From Cucumis sativus (lineage: Eukaryota; Streptophyta; Magnoliopsida; Cucurbitales; Cucurbitaceae), in contig NC_026658.2 in assembly GCF_000004075.3 (NCBI RefSeq), positions 22,866,075-22,930,074 of the forward strand: DNA of 64,000 nucleotides. The letters run 5' to 3'. Below the pieces are notes generated by a model. The model had not been told where the DNA came from and did not search any database. It saw nothing but the letters and a program-made list of their open reading frames with translations. Both the position numbers and the translations under genes were made by a program. The number at the start of each line of letters is the position of its first letter. Positions within the stretch are counted from its first letter, which is position 1. This document shows, piece after piece, positions 53,150-63,457 of the stretch.

Positions 53150-54619
53150 TTAGTAGTTGCCCTCTTGTAAGTTAGTCAAAGCATCATCAATGAAATGACG
53201 TAATGAATTGAAGGAGGATCCACCTTCCATCATACTTTTTCGACTTTCTTCACCTTTTACTTTGATTTTCTTCCTGATCTCATTACCAGAATCGCCCATC
53301 AATTTTCTGATCCCGCTTTCTATCTCTTCTGCACTCACTATTCTCGACCTTCCTATATGAAAATCCTTCACGTAGTCTAATGTGAGCTCCACTGCCAATC
53401 CTAATTCCACCACCATTTCAAATGCGTTAAATTGTTGTTCGGCATACAATGGCCATGTTGCCATTGGTACACCATGCCATACACTCTCCAACGTTGAATT
53501 CCAACCACAATGTGATATGAATCCTCCAGTGGCAGGATGGGACAATATTTCTATTTGTGGTGCCCACCCGATGACCCTTCCAATATCGGCTGTTCGGTTG
53601 AGAAATCCCTCAGGTAGGACGTCGTTGATGTTAGCATAGTTGCTTGGCTCTTCAAACTTACCCTTTGGTGGGGGCTGTCGAAGGGACCATAAGAAGCGAA
53701 CCTCACTTCGCTCCAGTGCTCGAGCAATCTCTAGCACTTGATCCTCGTCAAAGCTTCCTTTGCTACCAAAGCATAGGAAAACCACTGATGCTGGAGGTTG
53801 ATCATCTAGCCACTTTAGTATATCTGCACCATTTAGAGCATTGTTGCTTTGTGTAACACCAATACTCTTCAACTGCAAAATGGGTCCAACAGTATACACC
53901 TTTGGGATTTTCGAAGAGCCATTTGACATCCATTTGACTATTTGTGGTTCCATCTCTACAAATGTATTGATCAAAATACCTTTGACTTCTGATCTAAATC
54001 TTTTAGTATTATCATGAAACCAAGCAGCCATGTCTTTATCAAATAAGAAGGGGGGGATGGCTTTATTAGGAATTGGATTGATAAAACTTGGCAGAGCTAA
54101 CTCAACATTTGAATTTTGCAACTGTTCTGCTGTGCTATTGTTTTGATTGTAAAGCTCTTGGAGATGAAAGCTAAAATCAAGAAAGCCAGCATTGGATGTG
54201 TAAAACAAATAACAAGGAACCTTAAATTCATTAGCCACATTTATCATACTGGTGCAAAACATATCAATGACAAATCCGACAAGACGGTTCGAGTCATGAA
54301 TTAAGTTGGTCACAATTTCCCTCACATGGGGCTTGTGGCTTTCAAGGAATGCTTGCAGCATAAGGGGGGGAGGTTCACTACTTTGGTTTGGGAAGGGAAG
54401 TTCAGGAAGAACAATAAAGCGTATAGATTTACCCTCGAAAGACGCTGAAAGTGACTGAATACGTTCCGTCGTCGTTTTGATGTCATTGGGAAGCTTGATG
54501 GCGAGCACAGTCACAGAGAGACGGTCATCTCGGCTAACAAGAACATTTGCCAGCTCGACCGTGGATGCAAGATGGCCGATCCCCGGCCCAGGTATGAAAA
54601 CTAACTCAAACTTGTTCAT
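53150..54619 (-). CDS. UDP-glycosyltransferase C (UGT71-like)
   Basis: Single exon, 489 aa, starting at the ATG at 54,619 (MNKFELVFIP); the frame can be extended three codons only by using a TTG. Catalytic His16 is in [10 protein letters not shown] and Asp119 in GFVIDMFC. The PSPG box is W352-Q395, with WAPQIEILSHPATGG, HCGWNSTLESVWHG and ending LYAEQ. The long loop SLRQPPPKGKFEEPSNYAN precedes it, as in members E and F, so C, E and F form one subgroup and A and B another. Expected role: cytosolic glucosylation of a small lipophilic acceptor. The 5' leader holds a duplicated GATAAGAC element. Confidence 0.93.
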   Translation of the reverse strand: MNKFELVFIPGPGIGHLASTVELANVLVSRDDRLSVTVLAIKLPNDIKTTTERIQSLSASFEGKSIRFIVLPELPFPNQSSEPPPLMLQAFLESHKPHVREIVTNLIHDSNRLVGFVIDMFCTSMINVANEFKVPCYLFYTSNAGFLDFSFHLQELYNQNNSTAEQLQNSNVELALPSFINPIPNKAIPPFLFDKDMAAWFHDNTKRFRSEVKGILINTFVEMEPQIVKWMSNGSSKIPKVYTVGPILQLKSIGVTQSNNALNGADILKWLDDQPPASVVFLCFGSKGSFDEDQVLEIARALERSEVRFLWSLRQPPPKGKFEEPSNYANINDVLPEGFLNRTADIGRVIGWAPQIEILSHPATGGFISHCGWNSTLESVWHGVPMATWPLYAEQQFNAFEMVVELGLAVELTLDYVKDFHIGRSRIVSAEEIESGIRKLMGDSGNEIRKKIKVKGEESRKSMMEGGSSFNSLRHFIDDALTNLQEGNY

Positions 54620-54640
54620 TTGATTCAAAAGATAATTAGC

Positions 54641-54682
54641 GTCTTATCTTTTGGATCTTCAAGCCTGTCTTATCTTTTGGAT
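54641..54682 (-). repeat. Duplicated 16-mer in the UGT C leader
   Basis: GTCTTATCTTTTGGAT occurs at 54,641-54,656 and 54,667-54,682, 26 bp apart, just upstream of the start codon. On the coding strand each holds AAGATAAGAC, a GATA/I-box-like core. Confidence 0.6.
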
Positions 54683-55756
54683 TGGAGTTGGTTAACCACA
54701 TATATAACAATTTTTCTTGCTTGGAGAAGAAGACAAAATGAATCTTTGTAAAGGAAATGGACAAATGAAGACTACAAGTAGAATTGGCAAACCATATATA
54801 AGACACATATTAAAGTCTAAATACGTCATGGCTTTGCTGTTCAAAGAAAGATAATAAATCAACTTGCAGTTTTGTTGTAGTTTTGCACTGAGAAAAAGAA
54901 GCAGACAAGCTAAGAAAAAAAGGCAGGTTTTTTCCCCTTTGAAACTAATAAACAATGAATGTTGAATCTTTGATAAAGAATAATATTTGATTTGAAAACG
55001 TGGGATGTCTCATTTACTAATATTATTCATTCCCCAAGTGGGAATCTTTTTCTTGTTTTTGTTTGTTTGTTTAAGTGTTATGTCTTTGATTTATCTTAGT
55101 TTGACTATGAATAATCTTTTGTTTTCTTCGTCAAAAATTTACTGTTTGAAGTGTGATCAAAGTCCTCTATTAACCGGATAAGGAAAAGATCATGAGACCT
55201 TGTTAAATTTTAGGCCGAAATAAACCTTTGCTTGGGATCTAAAAACATTCAACTATATACAATAAATTCAAGTCATAAACCACTCTCTATTACCTCTTAT
55301 CATTTATTATTCTTGACCTTTCCTCACAAAAATCCTTTCAACAAACTTGACAACACATAGGGCTGTCATCAACTTAGGCTTTTAATTCAACTAGATTCGA
55401 CAACATGTTTAGATATTATATTAAAGCAGGTTGCTTCAGCCTCGTTAACTTAAGTTTTTAGGTTCAGTTGGTGATTTAAGATGGTATCAAATCAAGTGGT
55501 CTAGGGAGGTTCTTTGTTCAAGCCTCACAACATTATTTCTTCCCCAACTTAATATTGATTTTTACTTGTAGAATCATTCTTTATATTTCAAAGTCTACAA
55601 GTAAAGGAGAGTGCTAGATATTATATTAAATGCAATGTTCTTTTGTTGACAAGTGAGTAGGAATGTTAGATATAATATTAAACTTGTCTTTACTCACTCA
55701 ATTAAGTTTATAGGTTAGATTGGTGGTGATTTAAGACAGAGAAATGAAAATTTTTC
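54683..55756. other. Promoter side of UGT C and spacer
   Basis: No gene is seen. At about 55,470-55,550 a phrase GGTTCAGTTGGTGA ... GAGGTTCTTTGTTCAAGCCTC has tRNA-like (SINE) flavour. Confidence 0.4.
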
Positions 55757-56210
55757 ATGCACTAAGCATATGAAACTATAAAATGGTCCAATGAGATGAA
55801 GGAAGATTCACCCTCCATTACACTTTTCCTACTTCACTTCAGTTTTGACTTGTACTTTCTTATCTATCTCTTCCATATATTGATCCAAATACCTTTGATT
55901 TCTTATCTAAATCTTTTGAGATTATCATAAAGCCAAATAGCAGTCTTATAATCAAACAAAGAGTGGGACGATTTTGTGCTAGGTAATCGGATTGACAAAA
56001 CCAGACATAAATAACTCAGTTTCTGAGTTCTGCAACTGTTCCACCAACTCCTTACTATAATACTAATTGTAAAGCTCAAAAGCATAAGCAAGAGAGCCAA
56101 TAATAATAGAAGTGTAAAACACATCATAAGGAACCTCAAATTCTTTAGCCACATATCTATCATGGTGCGGTGCAGAACATATATACAACAAGTCCAACCA
56201 CTCTGGGAGG
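55757..56210 (-). pseudogene. UGT D: internally deleted UGT pseudogene
   Basis: The minus strand begins with a piece of the acceptor domain (LVGLVVYMFCTAP around the Asp motif, then VFYTS-like and ELYN-like parts in other frames, PITKHKIVPLF-like, and WLYDNLKRFR). It then jumps, just after 'EIKGI', to the extreme C terminus (VQVKTEVK and SSFISLDHF). The whole middle, including the PSPG sugar-binding box, is absent, so about half the gene is deleted. Several frameshifts are also present. It lies between C and E, as a dead tandem copy. Confidence 0.8.
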
Positions 56211-56319
56211 TAGATAACTAACTAAAATGAAGTTATTTATACTAATATAAAAACATATTGGAGTTAGAGAGAGCTCGGCCCTTGAGCCTATGGTAAATTC
56301 GCTTTTGAGACTTCTCGCT

Positions 56320-57777
56320 TTACTCTTTTCCATTGGATGAGTTGACTAAAACATCATTTATGAAATGAACCAATGAGATGTAGGATGATCCACCCTCCAT
56401 TACAGCTTTCCGAACTTCTTCGCTTTCGGCTTTGACTTGCTTTCGAATCTCATCCCCGTCGTCCATCACTTTTCTTATTCCGCTCTCTATCTCTTCTGCA
56501 GTTACTAGTTTTGACCTTTCTAAGCGATAATCCTTTTGATAATCTAATGTTATCTCCACTGCTAATCCCAACTCTACCACCATTTGAAAGGCGTTTAGTT
56601 GTTGCTCGGCATACATTGGCCATGCCACCATTGGCACGCCATACCATAAGCTCTCCAACGTAGAGTTCCAACCACAATGCGAAACGAACCCTCCAATGCT
56701 TGGGTGGGCTAATATCTCAACTTGTGGTGCCCAACCAATTATCTTTCCAACATTCGCTGTTGGGTCAAGAAATCTCTCTGGCAAGACGTCTTTGATATCA
56801 GCATAATCACTTGGTGCTACCCATTTTCCCTTGGGTGGGGGTTGCCGAAGTGACCATAAGAAGTGAACCCCACTTCGCTCTAGCCCTTGTGCAATCTCCT
56901 TCACTTGCTCCTCATCGAAGCTTCCCATACTCCCAAAGCACAAGAAGATCACTGATGCTTGAGGCTGATCATCGAGCCATTTAAGTATATTTACTCGGTT
57001 GACAGTGTTTTCTAAGTTCAAAATAGGTCCAACACAATACAAGGAAGGAACTTGTGAGGATGGGCCACTTGACATCATATTAACCACATGAGATTCTATC
57101 TCTGCACAAGTATTGATCAAAATACCTTTGATTTCTGATCTAAATTTCCTAGTATTTTCATACAACCAAACAGCCATGTCGTTATAAACAAATATACTAG
57201 GAATGACTTTACCCGGAATCGGATTGACAAAACTTGGTATAGTAAGTGATTCAGATTCTGAGTTCTTTAACTGTTCGACTACCCGGTTGCTATTATTCTG
57301 ATCATAAAGCTCTTGAAGGTGAAAATTGAGAGCAAGAAAGGCAGCACTAGAAGTGTAAAACAAATAACAAGGCACCTTAAATTCTTTAGCAACGTCTACC
57401 ATTGTCATACAGAACATGTCAAGGACAAATCCAACTAGTTGGGGAAAGTCAGGACTAGTTTGAGAGTTGACTTGATTGGCCATAGCTTCTCTAACGTGGG
57501 GCTTATAGATTTCTATAAGGAGCTGTGGCATACCATTTTGACATTCTTGTGGAAGGGGCAGTTCAGGAAGAAGGATCAAGTGTATGGATTTTCCAACAAA
57601 AGATGCAGAAAGTTGTTGGATATGATCCATCGATTTGTTGTCGTAGACAGTTGCATGACGAGCAGTGTGACAGTGAGACGGTGATCTCGAGTGACAAGAA
57701 TATTGGCCATCTCAGCAGTAGATGCAAGATGACCTATTCCAGGTGCTGGTATGAAAACCCAGCTCAAACTTCTTCAT
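56320..57777 (-). pseudogene. UGT E: near-complete UGT with two N-terminal frameshifts
   Basis: From 57,630 downward 436 aa are open and well conserved, including GFVLDMFC, and a normal PSPG box (WAPQVEILAHPSIGG, HCGWNSTLESLWYG, MYAEQ). The true start region lies above: ATG at 57,777 gives MKKFEL, then an extra G near 57,763 shifts the frame and leads to a stop. The family's [20 protein letters not shown], with the catalytic His, continues in a second frame to about 57,648. There a missing base returns it to the first frame. Translation from ATG 57,630 would lack the catalytic His and the first 50 residues. The promoter looks intact. Either this is a young pseudogene or both indels are assembly errors. 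Confidence 0.75.
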
Positions 57778-57857
57778 TTAGTATTGGTACAAAGATTAGA
57801 ACTCTAAAGGTGAAAATGGGAGTTTTTGATGATTGAAGAAGAAGAAGAGACTCCGTT

Positions 57858-57869
57858 CTTTATATAAAG
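57858..57869 (-). promoter_or_regulatory. TATA box of UGT E
   Basis: CTTTATATAAAG, about 85 bp upstream of the ATG at 57,777 on the minus strand, followed by a CT-rich leader. The core promoter of this frameshifted copy thus appears intact. Confidence 0.5.
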
Positions 57870-58811
57870 AAAGCTTAGTATGAAGATCCACAAAATGAAT
57901 GGCTACAAGAAAAGGAAACCACATACATTACGATAAGGTTTAGTATTAAAAAAAAAGAATTACAATGAGAGGAGGTATGCGGATAAAACCTTCGAGGAGG
58001 AGGTGCATGTCATTTGAAGATGAATGCATTAGACATAAAATTCAAGGTTAGATATAGTATATAACCATTAACTTTCACTTTTGGGTCAATACGTTTGTAA
58101 AAATTTAAACAGAAGCATCAAATAGGTTAAGTACCTCTTAGTTACAAGGTTTGAAAGCTAAGATAGACATAATCGATAGTTTAGATACCTACTATATCCT
58201 TTTAAAAGCAAGTTTAGAGACTTGGACACCAAATTTATTAGATACTTATTTAAGTTTTGGAAGACAGGAAGTTTATGAAGTATTTTTAGGAAGTAGTTCA
58301 GCCTCTTTTATAGTTGTTGATCATGCTATTATTTAATCTCCTCTCGCCTCTGCAATGTTCAACGATCGCCCTTTCTCCATTTTTCGCTCTCGCTTTCTGG
58401 TAACCACATCCAATGTAGTGATTCCACTCCATTCACCCCACTGCAACATTCTAATAGCCAGTGACGACACTACTGCCACTGGAAAAAAAATGGAGAAATT
58501 GGGAAAAGGAAGAAGAAAAGATAAAATTAATGGTAAATTTGTAAACTTGGTTGATGATGATGTAAGGAAAGGGGCATGGCAAATTCTCGAGTTTCAAAAA
58601 GTGAGGCAACGACCATTATGTGCATTATTAACTATCTTCAAAACAAGAGGGTTTTGACCAGAAACAAACTGAGTTTAGCTCTAAGACGAAGACAAACATC
58701 ACAAACCAAAACCATCCAAGATGCCACTCTCATCACATTTAGAAGTGGTTGCTTTGGCAACAAAATGAAATGGTCTACGTGCTTTTAGGCTCATGAATGA
58801 AACTACGTCAT
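57870..58811. other. Spacer between UGT E and UGT F
   Basis: Open frames on the + strand (58,355-58,657 and 58,576-58,788) show no recognisable domain and are probably chance. No gene is claimed. Confidence 0.45.
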
Positions 58812-60281
58812 TTAGTTTCCTCCTCCTGCCGAATTGGCCAAAACATCATCTATAAATTTTCCCAACGAGACAAAGGAGGAACCACCTTCCATTACACTTT
58901 TCCTACTTTCTTCACTTTTTGCTTTCACTTTTTTCCTTACCTCATTACTTTCTTCTCCCATTAATTTCTTGATCCCACTCTTTATCTCTTCAGCACTCAC
59001 TAATCTTGGCTTGTCTTCACCAAAAGTTATTCGATAGTCTAACGTGACCTCCACTGCTAATCCCAATTCTACTACCATTTCAAAGGCATTGAATTGTTGC
59101 TCGGCATGCATCGGCCATGTCGCAATAAGCACGCCATGCCACACACTTTCTAGTACCGAGTTCCAACCACAATGTGATATGAATCCGCCAATGGCTGGGT
59201 GGGCCAATATCTCCACTTGTGATGTCCATCCAATGACTCTCCCAATACTCATTGTTCGATCGAGAAATCCCTCTGGTAGGAAGTTTCTGATGTCATTGTA
59301 GTTTTTCGGCGCTTCGAACTTACCCTTCGGTGGAGGTTGTCGAAGGGACCATATGAAACGAACCCCACTTTCCTCCAATGCATTCGCAATCTCTGCCACT
59401 TGAGCCTCATCAAAGCTTACCATAGTCCCAAAGCACACAAGGACCACTGATGATGGAGGTTGATCATCAAGCCACTTCATTATTATATCTGCATTGTTTT
59501 GAGCCTCACTTGATCCTGCCACTCCTGCATTTTTCAAGTGCAAAACAGGTCCAACAAAATATAAAGGTGGGAGGACTTGAGAGTAGGACTTCGCCACATG
59601 TGATTCCATCTCCTCAAATGTATTGATAAGAATCCCTTTGATTTCCAATCTAAACCTTTTAATATGGTTATGAAACCAAACAGCTTTGTCCTTGTTAGAA
59701 AAGAGGGTAGGAATGAGTTTACTAGGAATAGGATTAACAAAATTTGGCAAAGTTAACTCAACATTATCTGAGTTCAGCAACTGTTCCACCACTTCATTGC
59801 TACCATTCTCTTCATAAAGCTCTTGAAGATAAAGACTAAAAGCAAGAAAACTAGCACTGCAAGTATAAAACACATAACAAGGAACCCCAAATTCATTACC
59901 CACATCGATCATGGTTGTACAAAACATGTCGATGACTAACCCGACCAGCCGAGGCGAGTCGATACTTGTCGCTGCCGAGGCAGTAAGGTTGGATACAACC
60001 TCTCTAACATAAGGCTTGTAGCTTTCAACCAACACAATGAAGTCTTTTTTACTTTCTTCCGGAAGGGGCGGTTCTGGAAGGACGTTGAATTGTATATTTT
60101 TTCCTGCGAAAGATGTAGAAAGTGACTCAATACATTCAGCAACTTTGACATCATAGGGAAGCTTCATGGCAAGCAATGTGACAGAGAGACGATGATCTCG
60201 AGTGACAAGAACATTGGCCATTTCAACGGTGGATGCAAGGTGACCAATTCCGGGGGCAGGTATGAAAATGAGCTCAAACAT
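58812..60281 (-). CDS. UDP-glycosyltransferase F (UGT71-like, altered PSPG box)
   Basis: Single exon, 489 aa. Catalytic His14 is in [11 protein letters not shown] and Asp118 in LVIDMFC. The PSPG box W352-Q395 keeps HCGWNSVLESVWHG and the final Glu-Gln but begins WTSQVEIL where all its neighbours have WAPQ. It also has GVLIATW for GVPMATW and MHAEQ for MYAEQ. Alanine and proline at positions 2 and 3 of the box line the uracil pocket, so nucleotide-sugar binding may be weakened or changed. The rest is full length and uninterrupted, like C. It is the most upstream uninterrupted member. It may be a working enzyme with changed donor affinity or a gene beginning to decay. Confidence 0.9.
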   Translation of the reverse strand: MFELIFIPAPGIGHLASTVEMANVLVTRDHRLSVTLLAMKLPYDVKVAECIESLSTSFAGKNIQFNVLPEPPLPEESKKDFIVLVESYKPYVREVVSNLTASAATSIDSPRLVGLVIDMFCTTMIDVGNEFGVPCYVFYTCSASFLAFSLYLQELYEENGSNEVVEQLLNSDNVELTLPNFVNPIPSKLIPTLFSNKDKAVWFHNHIKRFRLEIKGILINTFEEMESHVAKSYSQVLPPLYFVGPVLHLKNAGVAGSSEAQNNADIIMKWLDDQPPSSVVLVCFGTMVSFDEAQVAEIANALEESGVRFIWSLRQPPPKGKFEAPKNYNDIRNFLPEGFLDRTMSIGRVIGWTSQVEILAHPAIGGFISHCGWNSVLESVWHGVLIATWPMHAEQQFNAFEMVVELGLAVEVTLDYRITFGEDKPRLVSAEEIKSGIKKLMGEESNEVRKKVKAKSEESRKSVMEGGSSFVSLGKFIDDVLANSAGGGN

Positions 60282-61510
60282 TTTGATTTGTAATGAATTG
60301 CTTACAGATACACAGAGAATTGTTAAGCAATTGGTAGATGGGGAAGAAAAGTTGTTAGCTTTGTAATATGAAAGATAAGATTGGGACCAAAAATGTGTGG
60401 CTCTTGAATGAACAATATGTTATATGATGAATGTGATAGGATAAATTACACTCTTTTAATCACACATTGTTTGCTCATTTTGTGAGTGGAGACTTTCAAA
60501 ATTATTACCAAACACATATTATTATAACACTACCAATCATATTCCTTTCTCCAAAACATATTATCATAATATTACCAATAATAACTCTAATCCCAAACAC
60601 ATATTATCATGACACTAAGATTATTATAATCTTAGGATTATCATAATCCTTTCTCCCATAACTTATTCTCTTCCCTAAACGCACCCTTAAAGATTATTAC
60701 CAACTAGTATTCTAAGTAGATATTTTCTTAAACATGCTATAATCCACCGTCAATACTTGAATAAGTCAATATAACAAATGAAATAATGGGTTTCAACCCA
60801 GATTATATATAATACTCTACCCTCTAAACATAGACAATAATATCCACATATTATTACAAGTCATAAATTATAGTAACTCACTCCGTGCTTTAGTGCTTTA
60901 AATGTTCCCTAATTAAGTATTTAAATATGAAAGAAGTTAGACTCATCTGTTTTGAGTGAGATGTTAAGGAATAAAAGAAATAAAGTGAACAATGAATCTC
61001 ACAAAGCAAAATAATACTCAATCCTAAATATTCTTTGAAAAAAAAATTGAAGTAGGGAACTGATGATAGATTAGAAGATGATCATTTTGTTGACTGATTT
61101 AGTTCTATAAAACCCAACCGATAAGGTGAATCGTACCATTTTCATTATCACAATCAGAAGATGTAGCTTATAATACTTAAATCCATCTTGAATATATTGT
61201 ACTGATATTTGTGAATCTCACTCCAATAACCAAATAGAAAAAGGTAAACAGTATTCAAGGGAAAAAAGAAAGAAAAAATAGTAAGTGACTTTGTCATTAA
61301 TGATTGGAGAATTGGGTCGAGCGTTGGATTTTATCCAAAAATCTGTCTAATAAAATAAAACTACTACTCTACTGACATCGGTGCACATACTATATGTTTG
61401 AGGAGTTCACCTCTTCAACTTTATGCTCTTTACCATTAGCTAGGCCCAGTGGTAAATCTGGTTTCTAGCCACACCCAAGTTATAACCTTTTGATTTGTCA
61501 CCGTCTACTA
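60282..61510. other. Spacer with MITE fragments
   Basis: Promoter side of UGT F, then MITE sequences (60,500-60,692 and about 60,870-60,915). No gene is seen. Confidence 0.5.
60500..60692 (-). mobile_element. MITE copy, same family as 4602-5092
   Basis: Read on the minus strand it starts TTTAAGGGTGCGTTTAGGGA and continues with ATGATAATATGTGTTTGGG units and GGAATATGATTGGTAGTGTT, paralleling the 4,602 element. It is shorter, with fewer internal units and no clear second terminus. Confidence 0.6.
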
Positions 61511-62774
61511 CACCCTTAGTTTCCTTCTCTGGGAGAGTTAATCAAAACATCATCAATAAATTTTCCTAATGAAATGAAGGAGGATCCACCTTCTATTACA
61601 CTTTTTCTGCATTCTTCACTTTTTATTTTCACTTTCTTCCTTATCTCATTATTGTTGTTGTCCGTCAACTTTCTAGTCCCTTTCTCTATCTCTTCTGCAC
61701 TCAATATACTCAATATTCTTGGCTTCTGTCTATTTCTTTATATGCATTTTGATAGTCTATAGTGACCATGTTGCCATCGGCACACTATGCCACAAACTTT
61801 CCAACGTCGAATTCCAAAACCACAATGCAACACAAACCCACCTCCCACCTATGATCGAGGATCAAAATATTGATATTAGTGTTTCAATTTTACAAAGATA
61901 TCAATAAAAATCAATATTGACGATTATGTTCTTAACATATATATATATACACATTTGAGGAGTTGGAATCCATAGTCTCAGTGTTCTTGTTCAAGTGCAA
62001 AACAAGTCCAACAGGATAAAAAGGTGGGGCTGCAAAGAGGAATTCGTTGACAAAGAACATATCACATGTGATTCCAACTCCTCAAATGTATTGATAAAGA
62101 ATACATTTTACATCAGATTTAGTTATTTTAACATGTTCATGGCACCAAACAGCATTATTGTTAATAAAGATGATACTAGGAATGACTTTACTTGGAACTT
62201 GATTCACTAAACTTGATACACTCAAATCAACATTTGAATCCTTCAGTTGTTGAATTACTTCATTACTACTATTATTCTGTGCGTAAAGTTGTTCAAGATA
62301 TAAACTAAAAAAAAAAAAAAAAAACCAGCACCAGAAGTGCAATACGCATAAGAAGGAACCTCAAATTCATTAGCTATATCAACCATGGTAGAGCAGAACA
62401 TGTCCAACACAAATCCAACAAGATGGTTAGTGGAGGTAGTAAGAAAGGAGATAAGAGCCTGTTTGACATGGGGTTTGTAGCTTTCAAGAACTATTTCCAG
62501 GAAGAAACGGTTCCCATTGTTTGGTATAGCAGGTAATGCAGGAAGAACAATAAATCGTATATGGATGTATTGTTTCTGTTGCTGGTATTACGAGGCTGTG
62601 CAGAAAGTGATTGGATATATTCATTAGCTTTGAGATCCAAGGGTATAGCTTAATGGCAATCATTGTGACAGCGAGACGATGATCTCGAGCGAGGAGAATA
62701 TTTGCCATCTCGACCATGGAAATGATGTGACCGGATCCTGGCATTGGTATGAAAACCAACTCAAATTTCTTCAT
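61511..62774 (-). pseudogene. UGT G: heavily deleted UGT pseudogene
   Basis: It starts at a good ATG (62,774) with MKKFELVFIPMPGSGHIIS and the catalytic His, but the frame breaks after AIKL. The Asp motif region (about 62,390) and YLEQLYAQNNSSNEVIQQL follow in other frames. The part before the PSPG box is lost: only WNSTLESLWHSVPMATW remains at about 61,760-61,815, frame-shifted from the preceding Trp. It then skips to the C terminus LSAEEIEKGTRKLTD ... FIDDVLINSPREGN. An A/T homopolymer (about 62,307-62,323) interrupts it. Clearly dead. Confidence 0.85.
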
Positions 62775-63036
62775 TTTGAGCAAGCTTGCAGAGAAGATTA
62801 AAAGAAATGGGAGATGTTTTGTTTGCACTGTGTAGAAGTAATTATTGATGGGATTTGGTTGTGTATTGTTGTAGAAAGGAAAGAGATTTTTTAAATGAAA
62901 CCAAGTACTGGAGCAATGTTTATGGAAAAAATGAATAGTTTGAATTGCATATGGAATGATACTGTTTAAGAAAGGTATCCTTTTTTAACACTGTATAAGA
63001 ACTTTTTCTCATGGAAATCAAAGGAAAAACTTTAAC

Positions 63037-63135
63037 ATAACACAACGATGGAATTAGAGCAAGAGTTGATGAGGCTGAGCAGAGGGACGGAATATATTGA
63101 TTAGCTTTGGCATCAAAGGCCGGTAGGTTGAAGAC
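63037..63135 (-). pseudogene. UGT H: 0.1-kb UGT scrap
   Basis: Minus strand LPAFDAKANQYIPSLCSASS matches the LPYDVKVAECIESLSTSFAG segment (residues about 41-60) of UGT F. The DNA also resembles the matching part of pseudogene G at 62,600-62,645. Nothing else of the gene remains. Confidence 0.5.
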
Positions 63136-63457
63136 TGAAATAAACGTGATGATCAATAATATTCTCTAGCTATATGTAAAGGTATTTAACTGCAGAAATA
63201 ACTATCATAACCGAACCATATAATAATCTATCAACAAAGCATCTCCATATAAATATTCCACCAACACCTCCATATAATAATCTATCAACAACATCTTATC
63301 AAAGCTAACTACCAACTCCCCCTGTGAACATAAAAAAAATTACCATTTAAGATTGGTTCGCAGAGCTGGATGGTGGCAATAGGGACTTCAAATGACGAAC
63401 AAGCCTATCAACTTCCAGTCTTCGATCAGAAAATAAATTGATGGATGTGCTAAGAGC
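63136..63457. other. Spacer right of the UGT cluster
   Basis: AT-rich, with a local repeat (CCATATAA(T/A)AAT near 63,217-63,285). No gene is seen. Confidence 0.4.
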
